Of a stretch of 43,053 nt of DNA, positions 6,415 to 14,583 are shown one piece after another (the first letter of the stretch is position 1; every line of letters starts with the position of its first letter). This DNA is from JBBSHS01 sp038232515. Its GTDB lineage: Bacteria > Actinomycetota > Acidimicrobiia > Acidimicrobiales > JAUJNH01. The stretch is from assembly GCA_038232515.1 (NCBI GenBank), contig JBBSHS010000012.1:1-43053 (forward strand), given 5' to 3'. The position numbers and the translations under genes were made by a program. The notes beneath the pieces were generated by a model that was not told where the DNA came from, ran no database searches, and saw only the letters and a program-made list of their open reading frames with translations.

Positions 6415-7089
6415 ATGACCCAGGAGCAATGGACCGCCGTCGACCGCTACATCGCCGAGAGGCTGTTACCGGCTGATCCGGAGTTGGACGCCGCGCTCGC
6501 CGACTGTGCGACCGGCGGTCTGCCGCCCATCAACGTCGCCCCGAACCAGGGGAAGCTGCTGCACCTGCTGGCCGTGTCGCACGGTGCCCGCACGATTCTC
6601 GAGATCGGGACGCTGGGCGGTTACAGCACGATCTGGCTGGCTCGGGCCCTCCCCGAGGACGGACACCTCGTCACCCTGGAGATCGAGGCCGCCCACGCCG
6701 AGGTGGCCCGACGGAACCTGGCTCGGGCGGGGCTGGCCGAAGCGGTGGAGGTGCGCCTGGGGCCGGCGCTGGATGCACTGTCCCAACTGGTCTCAGAGGG
6801 CTGCGGGCCGTTCGACATGGTGTTCATCGACGCCGACAAGCCGAGCAATCCCGCCTACTTCGAGTGGGCGCTCAGGCTGTCGCGACCGGGCACCATGATC
6901 GTGGTCGACAACGTGGTACGCAATGGCCGGATCATCGATCCTGACTCCACCGATCCCGACATCGTGGCCACGCTGCGCCTTTTCGAGCTGATGGCCGCCG
7001 AGCCACGGGTGACGGCGACGGCAGTGCAGACGGTCGGCGGCAAGGGCTACGACGGCTTCATCCTGGCGCTGGTTACGGCCGAGGGATAG
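6415..7089 (+). CDS. Class I SAM-dependent O-methyltransferase (family 3)
   Basis: A cation-dependent O-methyltransferase of the caffeoyl-CoA/catechol type, 224 residues. The SAM-binding motif is ILEIGTLGGYSTIW, the acidic metal-binding stretch is MVFIDADKPSN, and MIVVDNVVRNG follows. The ATG at 6415 is preferred because GGGGG lies four bases upstream and because the frame further upstream to 6337 has no family character. There is no signal or membrane segment, so it should be cytoplasmic. It converges on livK with a small shared hairpin at 7105-7120. The acceptor substrate, catechol-like or other, cannot be read from the sequence. Confidence 0.9.
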   Translation: MTQEQWTAVDRYIAERLLPADPELDAALADCATGGLPPINVAPNQGKLLHLLAVSHGARTILEIGTLGGYSTIWLARALPEDGHLVTLEIEAAHAEVARRNLARAGLAEAVEVRLGPALDALSQLVSEGCGPFDMVFIDADKPSNPAYFEWALRLSRPGTMIVVDNVVRNGRIIDPDSTDPDIVATLRLFELMAAEPRVTATAVQTVGGKGYDGFILALVTAEG

Positions 7090-7104
7090 GTCCGCTCTAT
7101 TGGG

Positions 7105-7120
7105 CCGGCTCAAAAGCCGG
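7105..7120. terminator. Hairpin between convergent methyltransferase and livK genes
   Basis: CCGGCT and AGCCGG flank a CAAA loop. The hairpin overlaps the livK stop and lies 15 bases after the methyltransferase stop, so it could serve both transcripts. Short stem. Confidence 0.4.
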
Positions 7121-8414
7121 GCGGTGGGGGCAGCTGAGGCTGGTCCGACGTGGTGATGGGACCGTCCTCGATGGCCTTGAACACCGGTCCGAACGCGGTG
7201 ATGGAACCGGTCTGGAACCTGGCCATGCGCTCGCCCTCGTAGCCACGGTGGTCGGACGGGCTGAACGTGAGAGGCAACAGGCCGGGCCCGGCGAGGTCGG
7301 CCGAGTTCACCGCGTCGACGAGGGACTTACGGGTCAGATCCTTACCGGCCTTCTGCAGCAGCTGGACGAGGTTGTAGGCCACGGCCATGCCGTAGACGGT
7401 GTTGGAGTCGAACGGGTTGGCCGCGTCGTAGCGGTCGTGGATCCGCTTGAAGGACTGGATCCAGGGGTTGCCCCGGTCGTCGGCAAACGGGAGGTAGCTG
7501 TCGGTGACGATCCCGTCGAGGAGCCCGGCCCCGGCCTTGCCCTTGGAGAAGTTCTGGAGCAACCCGGACAGGGTGGGCACGTCTGCGTCGATGCTCGAGA
7601 CCACCCAGGTCGGGTGGTAGCCGATCTGGGCCGCGGCCAGCAGGGCCAGCGAGAATGCAGCCGGGATGGCGAAGACGGCGACCACCTGGGCCCCCGCCCG
7701 CTGGAGGGCCGAGACCTGGGTGCCCAGGCCGCTGGTCAGGGTGCTCACGTCGTAGTCCTGCGCGGTCGCCACGTCGGCGGCCGGGATCTGTTTGCTCAGC
7801 CCGGCCGAGCCGGCCTGGCCGAAGTCGTCGTTCTGGAGCAGGTACCCGACCTTGCCGGCGCCCATGTTGTCGTTGATGTACTTGCCGAGTATCCGACCTT
7901 CGATCTCGTAGTTGGGCTGGTACCCGGTGGTGTACGGATACTTGCGGGGCTGGTTCCAGCACGTACAGCCGGATGCGACGAAGAGGTCGGGCACCTTCTC
8001 GGTGTTGAGAAAGCCCTGCACCTGCTGGTGGGTCGGTGTGCCCAGGCCGTTGAACATGGCGAACACCTTGTCCTGCAGCACCAGCTTGCGGACCACCGAG
8101 GCCGTGGTCTGCGGGTTGTACGCGTCGTCGACGTAGCGGTAGTCGATCGTGCGGCCTGCGACCCCGCCGCGGGAGTTGACGTAGTCGAACAGGGCCTTGG
8201 AGGCCGGGGCGATCTCGCTGTAGCCGGGGGCGGCCGGGCCGGTGAGGGGCTGGTGGCTGCCCAGCGTGATGGTCGTGGCCGAGACCCCCGGTGCGGAGGT
8301 CGAGGCCGAGCCGCCGCCGCAGGCCGCCACCAGGAGAGCCACCGCCGCCAACAGCACTGCGGTCTTCAGCGACGGCCGGCGACGTAGAGCCCAACTCCCG
8401 TATTCGCGCCTCAA
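7110..8414 (-). CDS. livK: Branched-chain amino acid-type ABC transporter, substrate-binding lipoprotein
   Basis: A periplasmic binding protein of the LivJ/LivK class, 434 residues, anchored as a lipoprotein. After a basic N terminus, residues 17-32 form a signal peptide with lipobox LLVAAC (Cys32). The mature chain opens TITLGSHQPLTGP, the usual start of this fold, and has a Cys-Thr-Cys motif around CTCWNQP. The start is a TTG at 8414, backed by AAGGGGG at eight bases. It is the last gene of the operon livG-livF-livH-livM-livK, 84 bases after livM. The ligand may be an amino acid, amide, urea or aromatic compound; the class alone does not decide. Confidence 0.88.
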   Translation of the reverse strand: MRREYGSWALRRRPSLKTAVLLAAVALLVAACGGGSASTSAPGVSATTITLGSHQPLTGPAAPGYSEIAPASKALFDYVNSRGGVAGRTIDYRYVDDAYNPQTTASVVRKLVLQDKVFAMFNGLGTPTHQQVQGFLNTEKVPDLFVASGCTCWNQPRKYPYTTGYQPNYEIEGRILGKYINDNMGAGKVGYLLQNDDFGQAGSAGLSKQIPAADVATAQDYDVSTLTSGLGTQVSALQRAGAQVVAVFAIPAAFSLALLAAAQIGYHPTWVVSSIDADVPTLSGLLQNFSKGKAGAGLLDGIVTDSYLPFADDRGNPWIQSFKRIHDRYDAANPFDSNTVYGMAVAYNLVQLLQKAGKDLTRKSLVDAVNSADLAGPGLLPLTFSPSDHRGYEGERMARFQTGSITAFGPVFKAIEDGPITTSDQPQLPPPPGF

Positions 8415-8498
8415 CCCAGGTGCCCCCTTGTGTGTGCGCGCGCGTGGCTATGCCGTGTTCGCCGCTACCCGACGTTACCGGAAGCCGTCTGCGGCCTC

Positions 8499-9539
8499 TC
8501 AGGCACCGTCCAACGGGGACGCCGTCATCGGGCGCAGACGGCGAACGAGGCCGGCCAGACCGCTCGGGAAACTGAGCATGACGACGATGAGCACGGCGCC
8601 GTAGATGCCGAGCGACAGGTTGGCGGCCACGTGCTCGGGCAGGTGGAGCGCGCCGGACACCGAATCGGACCAACCAGGCAGCAACACCAGGAACAGGGCG
8701 CCGAGCACCGCGCCGCCGAGGCTGCCCATGCCGCCGACGACGATGGCCACCAGGAGTTGGATCGACAACGCAAGAGTGAACCCGCCCGGCCCCACGGTGG
8801 GCAGCACGAGGGCCAGAAGGCCTCCGCCCAGCCCGGCGCAGGCGGCGCTCACCACGAAGGCCACGACCTGGGTTCTGGCCACCGGGATGCCGGCCAGCGC
8901 CGCGGCAATCTCGTCGTCGCGCACGGCCACGAACTGGCGGCCGAAGCGGCTGTGCATGAGGTTGGCCAGGAGCATCACCACCACGACGGCGCCGATGATG
9001 CACAGGTAGGCGGTCCAGCGCTCCACCGGGAAGTCCGGGCCCAGCCAGCCGGGGGGCAGGGGCGGCGTGATGGTGAGGCCCTGGTCGCGGCCGAGGTACC
9101 CGTAGGCCTTGGGCACCTGCGGCAGACCGACCGCCAACGCCAACGTGGCACCGGCCAGGTAGGGGCCCCGGAGGCGGGCGGCGACTACCCCCACCATCAC
9201 GCCGAACAATGCGCCGCCGGCCATGGCACCGGCCAGCACCACGACCAGAGGCAGGCGGGTGTGGACGAGGAGCACGGCGGTGGCGTAGGCGCCCACCGCC
9301 ATGAGGGCACCATGGCCGAGGGAGACCTGGCCGTTGCTCCCGGTGAGCACCGTCAGACCGGCCACCACCACGACGTAGGCACCGACCTCACTGAGCTGAA
9401 AGTCCTGGTACCGGCTCAGGTTGTCGGCCAGGACGAGGAGGAACACCACGGCGCCCAGGGCGAGACCAAGGTGGACCAGGCCGGTCGGCCACGTTGCCCA
9501 CCGGCGGGCGAAACGGGTGCGCCGGGCGGGCGCCGGCAC
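8499..9539 (-). CDS. livM: Branched-chain amino acid-type ABC transporter permease LivM
   Basis: An integral membrane permease of 346 residues with about ten hydrophobic segments. It carries the LivM signatures LTGSNGQVSLGHGALMAVGAYA near the N terminus and RDDEIAAALAGIPVARTQVVAF, the coupling-helix region facing the ATPases. It would pair with LivH to form the channel. The GTG start lies three bases after the livH stop, so translation is probably coupled. The spacing to livK is larger (84 bases). Confidence 0.9.
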   Translation of the reverse strand: MPAPARRTRFARRWATWPTGLVHLGLALGAVVFLLVLADNLSRYQDFQLSEVGAYVVVVAGLTVLTGSNGQVSLGHGALMAVGAYATAVLLVHTRLPLVVVLAGAMAGGALFGVMVGVVAARLRGPYLAGATLALAVGLPQVPKAYGYLGRDQGLTITPPLPPGWLGPDFPVERWTAYLCIIGAVVVVMLLANLMHSRFGRQFVAVRDDEIAAALAGIPVARTQVVAFVVSAACAGLGGGLLALVLPTVGPGGFTLALSIQLLVAIVVGGMGSLGGAVLGALFLVLLPGWSDSVSGALHLPEHVAANLSLGIYGAVLIVVMLSFPSGLAGLVRRLRPMTASPLDGA

Positions 9540-9542
9540 CGC

Positions 9543-10430
9543 TTACACCTTCCTCGGGGCGACGCGGCAGAACAGACCCTGAGGTCTGACCATCAACACG
9601 GTGATGAGTACGACGAGGGCGCCCAAGACCTCGTAGGTGGAGCCGAGGTAGCCGCCGACATACTTGCGGGTGAGACCGATGACGAGGCCACCCACCAGCG
9701 CCCCGGGGGGGCTCTCCAAACCGCCCAGCACGGCGGCGGTGAAGCCGTAGACGAGCGCGTCCTCCATGAAGTTGGGGCTGAGCACGGGAACCCGAGGGGC
9801 CACCAGGACGCCGGCCAGCGAGCCCGCGCCCGCGGCCAGGGCCCAGCCCAGTGTCAGCAGTCGGCTGACCCGCACACCCTGGAGACGGGCCACGACCGGC
9901 TCGAAGGCGGCGGCGCGCATCTTCAGCCCCAGTGTCGTCCAGCGGAACAGGCTCAGCAGGGCGATCATGGTCAGCGCCACCGACACGACGACGAACGTGT
10001 CGAAGGGCGAGAAGGCGACGCGCCGATGGGCGATCCGGTATCCGAGGCCCGAGAAGTGGGCCGGGAACGACCGGCTACGGCTGTTCCCCCAGATCATGCC
10101 GGCTACGGCTTCCAGGAGGACGAACAGGCCCAGCGTGACGATCACGGCGTTGACCGGCGGCTTGCCCTCCACCCTGCGGACGACGACCCGTTCGACGGCG
10201 GAGCCGAGCCCCAGCCCCGACAGCACGGCGCCGGCCAACGCCAGCCAGTACGGCACCTGACGGTCGATCAGGCTGAGGGCCAGGTAGGAGGTGAACATGG
10301 CCATCGACCCGGCGGCGAAGTTGAGCACCCTGGTGGCCCGCCAGATGAGCACCAGCCCCAAGGCCACCGCCGCGTACACCATCCCCACGCTGACCCCGTT
10401 GAGCGTGTCGTCCACAAACCCCTGCACCAA
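9543..10430 (-). CDS. livH: Branched-chain amino acid-type ABC transporter permease LivH
   Basis: The second permease of the importer, about 295 residues with around eight membrane segments. The N terminus FVDDTLNGVSVGMVYAAVA and the box RATRVLNFAAGS are typical of LivH. I chose the TTG at 10430 (AGGGG nine bases upstream) because the family begins just before this stretch; GTG 10427 is equivalent. The frame is open up to an ATG at 10541, which would add 37 residues (Arg-, Gln- and Ser-rich) with no family character. It lies downstream of livF and directly abuts livM. Confidence 0.87.
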   Translation of the reverse strand: MVQGFVDDTLNGVSVGMVYAAVALGLVLIWRATRVLNFAAGSMAMFTSYLALSLIDRQVPYWLALAGAVLSGLGLGSAVERVVVRRVEGKPPVNAVIVTLGLFVLLEAVAGMIWGNSRSRSFPAHFSGLGYRIAHRRVAFSPFDTFVVVSVALTMIALLSLFRWTTLGLKMRAAAFEPVVARLQGVRVSRLLTLGWALAAGAGSLAGVLVAPRVPVLSPNFMEDALVYGFTAAVLGGLESPPGALVGGLVIGLTRKYVGGYLGSTYEVLGALVVLITVLMVRPQGLFCRVAPRKV

Positions 10431-10599
10431 CGCAGTTTGCCCCTGCGACGGCGTAGCGTGGCCGCCCGACGCCGACGGCCGAGCCTGGTCCAGCCGAGAG
10501 GCGTAGCGTCGGTGGCGTTGCCCTAAGGTCCAAGAGCGCATACCGCTGGTTGGGTCGGGATCGCGGGAGGCTCGCAGCCGGCCATACCGCCCGTCGGCG

Positions 10600-11299
<700 letters not shown>

Positions 11300-11307
<8 letters not shown>

Positions 11308-12220
11308 CGCCGGTCCGCTTCTGGACCACCGCCGGCTCGTCGCCCACCGTCGGCTCGGGCACCGCCGGATCGGTGGCGACGGCCAGGTCGGTGAACGCGA
11401 TGGTCGGTGCGGCATCGCCCAGGTAGGCACGTGTGACAGCGGGATCGGCCCTGACCTCGGCGGGCGTTCCCCGGGCGATGACCCGACCGAAGTCGAGAAC
11501 GACGAGCCGGTCGCAGACCGCCATCACCAGGTCCATGTGGTGCTCGACCAGGACGACGCCCATGCGCTCGCGTAGGTGACGCACGAGCAGACCCAGCTCG
11601 TCCATCTCGGCTCGGGAAAGCCCGCTGGCCGGCTCGTCGAGCAGGAGTAGCGAGGGCTGGCAGACCAGGGCCCGGGCCAGCGCCACCCGCTTCTGGACGG
11701 CGTAGGGCAGGGCGCCGGGCATACGCGGCGCCCACTTCGAGATGCCGACCACCTCGAGTGCCCGCCGGGCCCGGGCCTCCAGCTGCCGCTCGTCGGTCGA
11801 AGATCGCCCGAGCGCCAGCAGGCTGGTGGCGAAGCCTGACCTCGCCTGGTTGGTCGCACCCGCCATGACGTTCTGAAGCACGGTCAGCCCGGGGAACAGG
11901 CCGACGCCTTGGAGCGTGCGGGCGATGCCCAGAGCGGCGAGGTCATGGGGGCGATGGCGCCGCAGGGCCCGGCCGTCGAATCGCAGCGTCCCGCCACTGG
12001 GGCGCAGGAACCCGCAGATGACGTTGAACAGAGTCGTCTTGCCGGCACCGTTGGGGCCGATGACGCCCACCACCTCACCCGGACGGGCGTCCAGTGAGAC
12101 CTGGTCGAGGGCCCGCAGGCCACCGAACTCGACCGTGACCCGGTCGACGACGAGCCCCGTCGTGGCCACCGCTGGATTGTCGCACGACGGCTCGTATCGG
12201 GCCGCCGTGGCCGCCATCAC
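11300..12220 (-). CDS. livG: Branched-chain amino acid-type ABC transporter ATPase LivG
   Basis: The LivG ATPase of the importer, about 306 residues. Walker A is GPNGAGKTT, followed by NVICGFLRPSGG, the LivG-type GIARTLQGVGLFPGLTVLQNVM, Walker B LLLLDEPASGLS and HHMDLVMAVCDR. The usual LSYG/LSGGQ signature is altered: the corresponding stretch reads ALPYAVQKRVALARAL, a proline-tyrosine variant seen in some diverged copies. A C-terminal tail of about 35 residues after RAYLGD is longer than usual. The start is GTG 12220 or ATG 12217, overlapping the stop of the CysQ-like gene, so the two genes are cotranslated. Confidence 0.9.
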
Positions 12221-13008
12221 CCCGGAACCTCGTCTCCGCCCACCACATCTCGGCTGACAGCATCGAGGACGAGGGAGGCGAGCTCACGGCGGCAGATGAG
12301 GAGATCGGGCGACCACGGATCGGGCCGGTTGTAAACGAGCGGTGAGCCGTCCAACCGGCTGGCCCACAAGCCCGCGGCCGCGGCCACGGCCACCGGCGCG
12401 GCCGAGTCCCACTCGTACTGGCCGCCGGCATGGGCATAGACCTCGGCGTCGCCTCGGACGACGGCCATGGCCTTGGCCCCGGCCGATCCCATGGGCACTA
12501 CGGCGGCACCCAGGGCCCGCCGGATGGGCTCGGCGACCGCCGGCGGGCGGCTCCGGCTCACCACCAGGCGGGGCACGTCCGGCAGTGGCCCGAGCGGGGG
12601 CAGCGGTCCCCCAGTGGCGAACACCTCGCCCCGGGCCGGCAGTGCCACCGCCCCCACCACCAGCTCGTCGTCTTCCTGCAGAGCCACGTGCACGGCCCAG
12701 TCGGTCCGGCCGGGCTCGGCGAACTCGCGGGTGCCGTCCAGGGGGTCGACGATCCATACCCGGGCCGCGCCCAGCCGGGCCGACGTGTCGGCCGCCTCCT
12801 CGGAGAGCACGGCATCGTCAGGTCGGGCCTGGGCCAGCCGGGCGAGGATCAGTTGATTGGCCCGGCGGTCCCCGTCAGCGCCCAGCGCCCTCCGGGCGGG
12901 GATGCTGGGGGCGGACGACATGGCTGCGCCTCGAAGCCCGACCAGCAGCTCACCGGCTTCTGCGACCAGCTCGGCGGCCAGCCGATGGTCCTCAGACCTG
13001 GACGACAG
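12217..13008 (-). CDS. Inositol-monophosphatase-family phosphatase, CysQ-like
   Basis: A lithium-sensitive-type phosphatase related to CysQ (3'-phosphoadenosine 5'-phosphate phosphatase) and inositol monophosphatase. The metal-site motifs are all present: VLSEEAAD, WIVDPLDGTREFAE and YEWDSAAPVAVAAAAG. Family similarity begins at EDHRLAAELVAEAGELL, but no ATG, GTG or TTG lies in frame just upstream; the nearest candidate is a CTG at 13008. The first conventional ATG inside (12921) would delete the first helix, and the one at 13143 adds a non-homologous tail read across the CBM48 gene. Upstream it overlaps the CBM48 stop; downstream it overlaps livG. The substrate is unproven. Confidence 0.8.
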   Translation of the reverse strand: MSSRSEDHRLAAELVAEAGELLVGLRGAAMSSAPSIPARRALGADGDRRANQLILARLAQARPDDAVLSEEAADTSARLGAARVWIVDPLDGTREFAEPGRTDWAVHVALQEDDELVVGAVALPARGEVFATGGPLPPLGPLPDVPRLVVSRSRPPAVAEPIRRALGAAVVPMGSAGAKAMAVVRGDAEVYAHAGGQYEWDSAAPVAVAAAAGLWASRLDGSPLVYNRPDPWSPDLLICRRELASLVLDAVSRDVVGGDEVPG

Positions 13009-13285
13009 AGTCCTCGGTGCCGAAACCGTTGGGCACGTAGGCGTCGGCTTGGGTGTCGTTCTCCCACCGTGCCCCGTCGAACAGGTACCGGTAGCGGTAG
13101 GCCCGCCCCGACGCAAGGGCCACGGTGGTGCTGAACCGCCCATCCTTGCGCCTGGTCAACGGCTGATCCGTCTGCGACCACTCGTTGAACTCGCCGACCA
13201 GATGCACACTCCCGGCCTGGACGGCCGGAAGCTCGAACGTAACTTTGGTACTGGAGCCGTTCTTGGCCTGGGTCTTCTTCAGCAT
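12992..13285 (-). CDS. Small CBM48/isoamylase-N-like (AMPK-type glycogen-binding) protein
   Basis: A 97-residue stand-alone early-set domain like the glycogen-binding module of AMPK and branching enzymes. It shows the pattern VHLVGEFNEWSQTDQPLTRR, then GRFSTTVALASGRAYRYRYLFDG, WENDTQADAYVPNGFG. Tryptophan and aromatic residues typical of the sugar surface are present. GGAGGA seven bases upstream supports the ATG at 13285. It is the first gene of the minus-strand operon that continues into the CysQ-like gene and the ABC importer, an unusual neighbourhood. It could bind glycogen or serve as a regulator; no enzyme domain is attached. Confidence 0.85.
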   Translation of the reverse strand: MLKKTQAKNGSSTKVTFELPAVQAGSVHLVGEFNEWSQTDQPLTRRKDGRFSTTVALASGRAYRYRYLFDGARWENDTQADAYVPNGFGTEDSVVQV

Positions 13286-13401
13286 TTCGACATCCTCCGA
13301 GCGGATAGGGCGGACAGGAACGTGTAGGCGCCCGATCCTCTAATTCTACCCGCCGGTTCCGTGGCCCCGCTTCGGCCGGTGACACGCCCACCGGCCCCCT
13401 A

Positions 13402-13977
13402 CTACGTGGTCTGATTCCAGCTGGCGATTATGCGCTGCTCCCGCTCGTGGCCGAGAACGGACAGGCTGGCGGCGTCCAGCCCGAAGAGCCGGCCGGCATC
13501 GGCGGGGAGCCCCAGCCAGATGGCGGCCAGGATACGGAACATGTGACCGTGGCCGACCAAGGCCACGTCGCCACCGCGGTCAAGGGCGGGCGAGACGCTG
13601 GCCAGCAGGTCGCCAGCTCGCTTTGCCACCTGGTTGATGGTCTCACCGTCGGGTGGGCCGTCGCGCCAGATGGTCCAACCCGGCACCGTCCGGCGCAGAT
13701 CGGCCGTGGTCCGACCCTCGATCGTCCCGTAGTCCCATTCGTTCAGGTTCGTGTCGATGGTGGCGGCGCCCAGGCCGGCCAGCTCGGCTGTGGTCCGGGC
13801 CCGTGACTTGGGGCTGGTCCGGACCTCGGCCCAGACCCGACCGGCTAACCTGGCGGCCAGCGCCCCCGCCTGACGTCGCCCGGTGTCGGTCAGCGCCACG
13901 TCGGTGGTGCCGGTGTGCCGCCCACTGGCGCTCCACGCCGTCTCACCGTGGCGTATGAGGACGAGGTTTCCGGGCAT
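13402..13977 (-). CDS. Histidine phosphatase (phosphoglycerate-mutase-like)
   Basis: A 191-residue branch-1 histidine phosphatase. The chain begins MPGNLVLIRHGETAW with the acceptor His of RHG, then RARTTAELAG, LNEWDYGTIEGRT and the second catalytic His in VALVGHGHMFRILA. The ATG at 13977 is chosen because a TACCGT box lies seven bases upstream and because it places RHGE at the normal distance from the N terminus; a GTG at 14001 would add eight residues. It is monocistronic and divergent from the RsbW-like gene. The substrate is unknown; phosphosugars are plausible for the family. Confidence 0.88.
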   Translation of the reverse strand: MPGNLVLIRHGETAWSASGRHTGTTDVALTDTGRRQAGALAARLAGRVWAEVRTSPKSRARTTAELAGLGAATIDTNLNEWDYGTIEGRTTADLRRTVPGWTIWRDGPPDGETINQVAKRAGDLLASVSPALDRGGDVALVGHGHMFRILAAIWLGLPADAGRLFGLDAASLSVLGHEREQRIIASWNQTT

Positions 13978-13984
13978 GACCGGC

Positions 13985-13990
13985 ACGGTA
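13985..13990 (-). promoter_or_regulatory. -10 box of the histidine phosphatase gene
   Basis: TACCGT on the minus strand, seven bases before the ATG at 13977. No Shine-Dalgarno sequence lies between, so a leaderless transcript is likely. Confidence 0.5.
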
Positions 13991-14034
13991 ACCGCGTGCA
14001 CCGGAGGCTTGTCCCGGCCTTCACTGGAGATGCG

Positions 14035-14040
14035 TACTCT
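14035..14040 (+). promoter_or_regulatory. -10 box upstream of a nine-codon leader ORF
   Basis: TACTCT eight bases upstream of the ATG at 14049. No Shine-Dalgarno sequence between. Same pattern as the moaD leader. Confidence 0.45.
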
Positions 14041-14048
14041 AGATGGTC

Positions 14049-14078
14049 ATGCCTCAGCTGACGGAGTGGGTGAACTAG
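14049..14078 (+). CDS. Nine-codon leaderless leader ORF
   Basis: ATG to TAG encoding MPQLTEWVN. It starts eight bases after a TACTCT box, and its stop lies four bases before the GTG of the RsbW-like gene, which has no good ribosome-binding site of its own. Termination-reinitiation is a plausible way for the downstream gene to be translated. Inferred only from spacing. Confidence 0.35.
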   Translation: MPQLTEWVN

Positions 14079-14082
14079 GGCT

Positions 14083-14502
14083 GTGGCCGTACCACGAACA
14101 TCGGTCGAAGCTGCGGCTGGCATCAGCAGGCTCCAGGTGGCGTCGATCCGGCTGCCGGCTCACCCCACATCCAGCCGGGCCGCCCGCAGGTTCGTGACCA
14201 AGGCCCTCGTATCCTGGCGGTGCGAGACGGCGGCACAAGACACATCCCTCCTGGTATCCGAGCTCGTGACCAACGCCATAGTCCACGCCCGCACCCCTTT
14301 GGACCTCATCGTGCGCAGGTCGCGGGGCTGCATCCGGGTGGAGGTGTACGACGCCGGCTACGGGGTCCCCGAGCCCGGGTTCGTCCGTCCTGACGCACCC
14401 AACGGCCGGGGCCTCCGCCTGGTTCAGGCGGTGGCCACCCGCTGGGGCGTCGACGACCGGATGCCCGGCAAGTCCGTGTGGTTCGAGGTGGCCAGCAGCT
14501 GA
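14083..14502 (+). CDS. RsbW-like anti-sigma-factor-type ATPase (HATPase_c_2)
   Basis: A 139-residue GHKL ATPase of the RsbW/SpoIIAB-like serine kinase or anti-sigma group common in actinobacteria. The N box is VSELVTNAIVHAR, the G1 box VEVYDAGYGVPE and the G2 region APNGRGLRLVQAVATRWG; WFEV ends the domain. There is no membrane segment. No sigma factor, STAS-domain antagonist or phosphatase is encoded nearby, so its partner is unknown. The GTG start follows a leaderless nine-codon ORF by four bases. It converges with the protease gene. Confidence 0.85.
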   Translation: MAVPRTSVEAAAGISRLQVASIRLPAHPTSSRAARRFVTKALVSWRCETAAQDTSLLVSELVTNAIVHARTPLDLIVRRSRGCIRVEVYDAGYGVPEPGFVRPDAPNGRGLRLVQAVATRWGVDDRMPGKSVWFEVASS

Positions 14503-14508
14503 CCGGCC

Positions 14509-14521
14509 GGGGGAAGCCCCC
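14509..14521. terminator. GC hairpin between convergent RsbW-like and protease genes
   Basis: GGGGG and CCCCC flank an AAG loop a few bases after the RsbW-like stop. All stem pairs are G-C but the stem is only five pairs long. Confidence 0.4.
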
Positions 14522-14583
14522 CCGACGGTCGACGGGCCGCCCGATCGACCACAGACCACTGGCCGGCGGTGGGCGTCAGACGG

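Noticed and set aside
8430..10526. A 698-codon open frame on the plus strand opposite livM and livH
   Set aside because: It is antisense to two clear permease genes, is rich in His, Gln, Gly, Asp and Glu as expected from the complement of membrane codons, and resembles no family.
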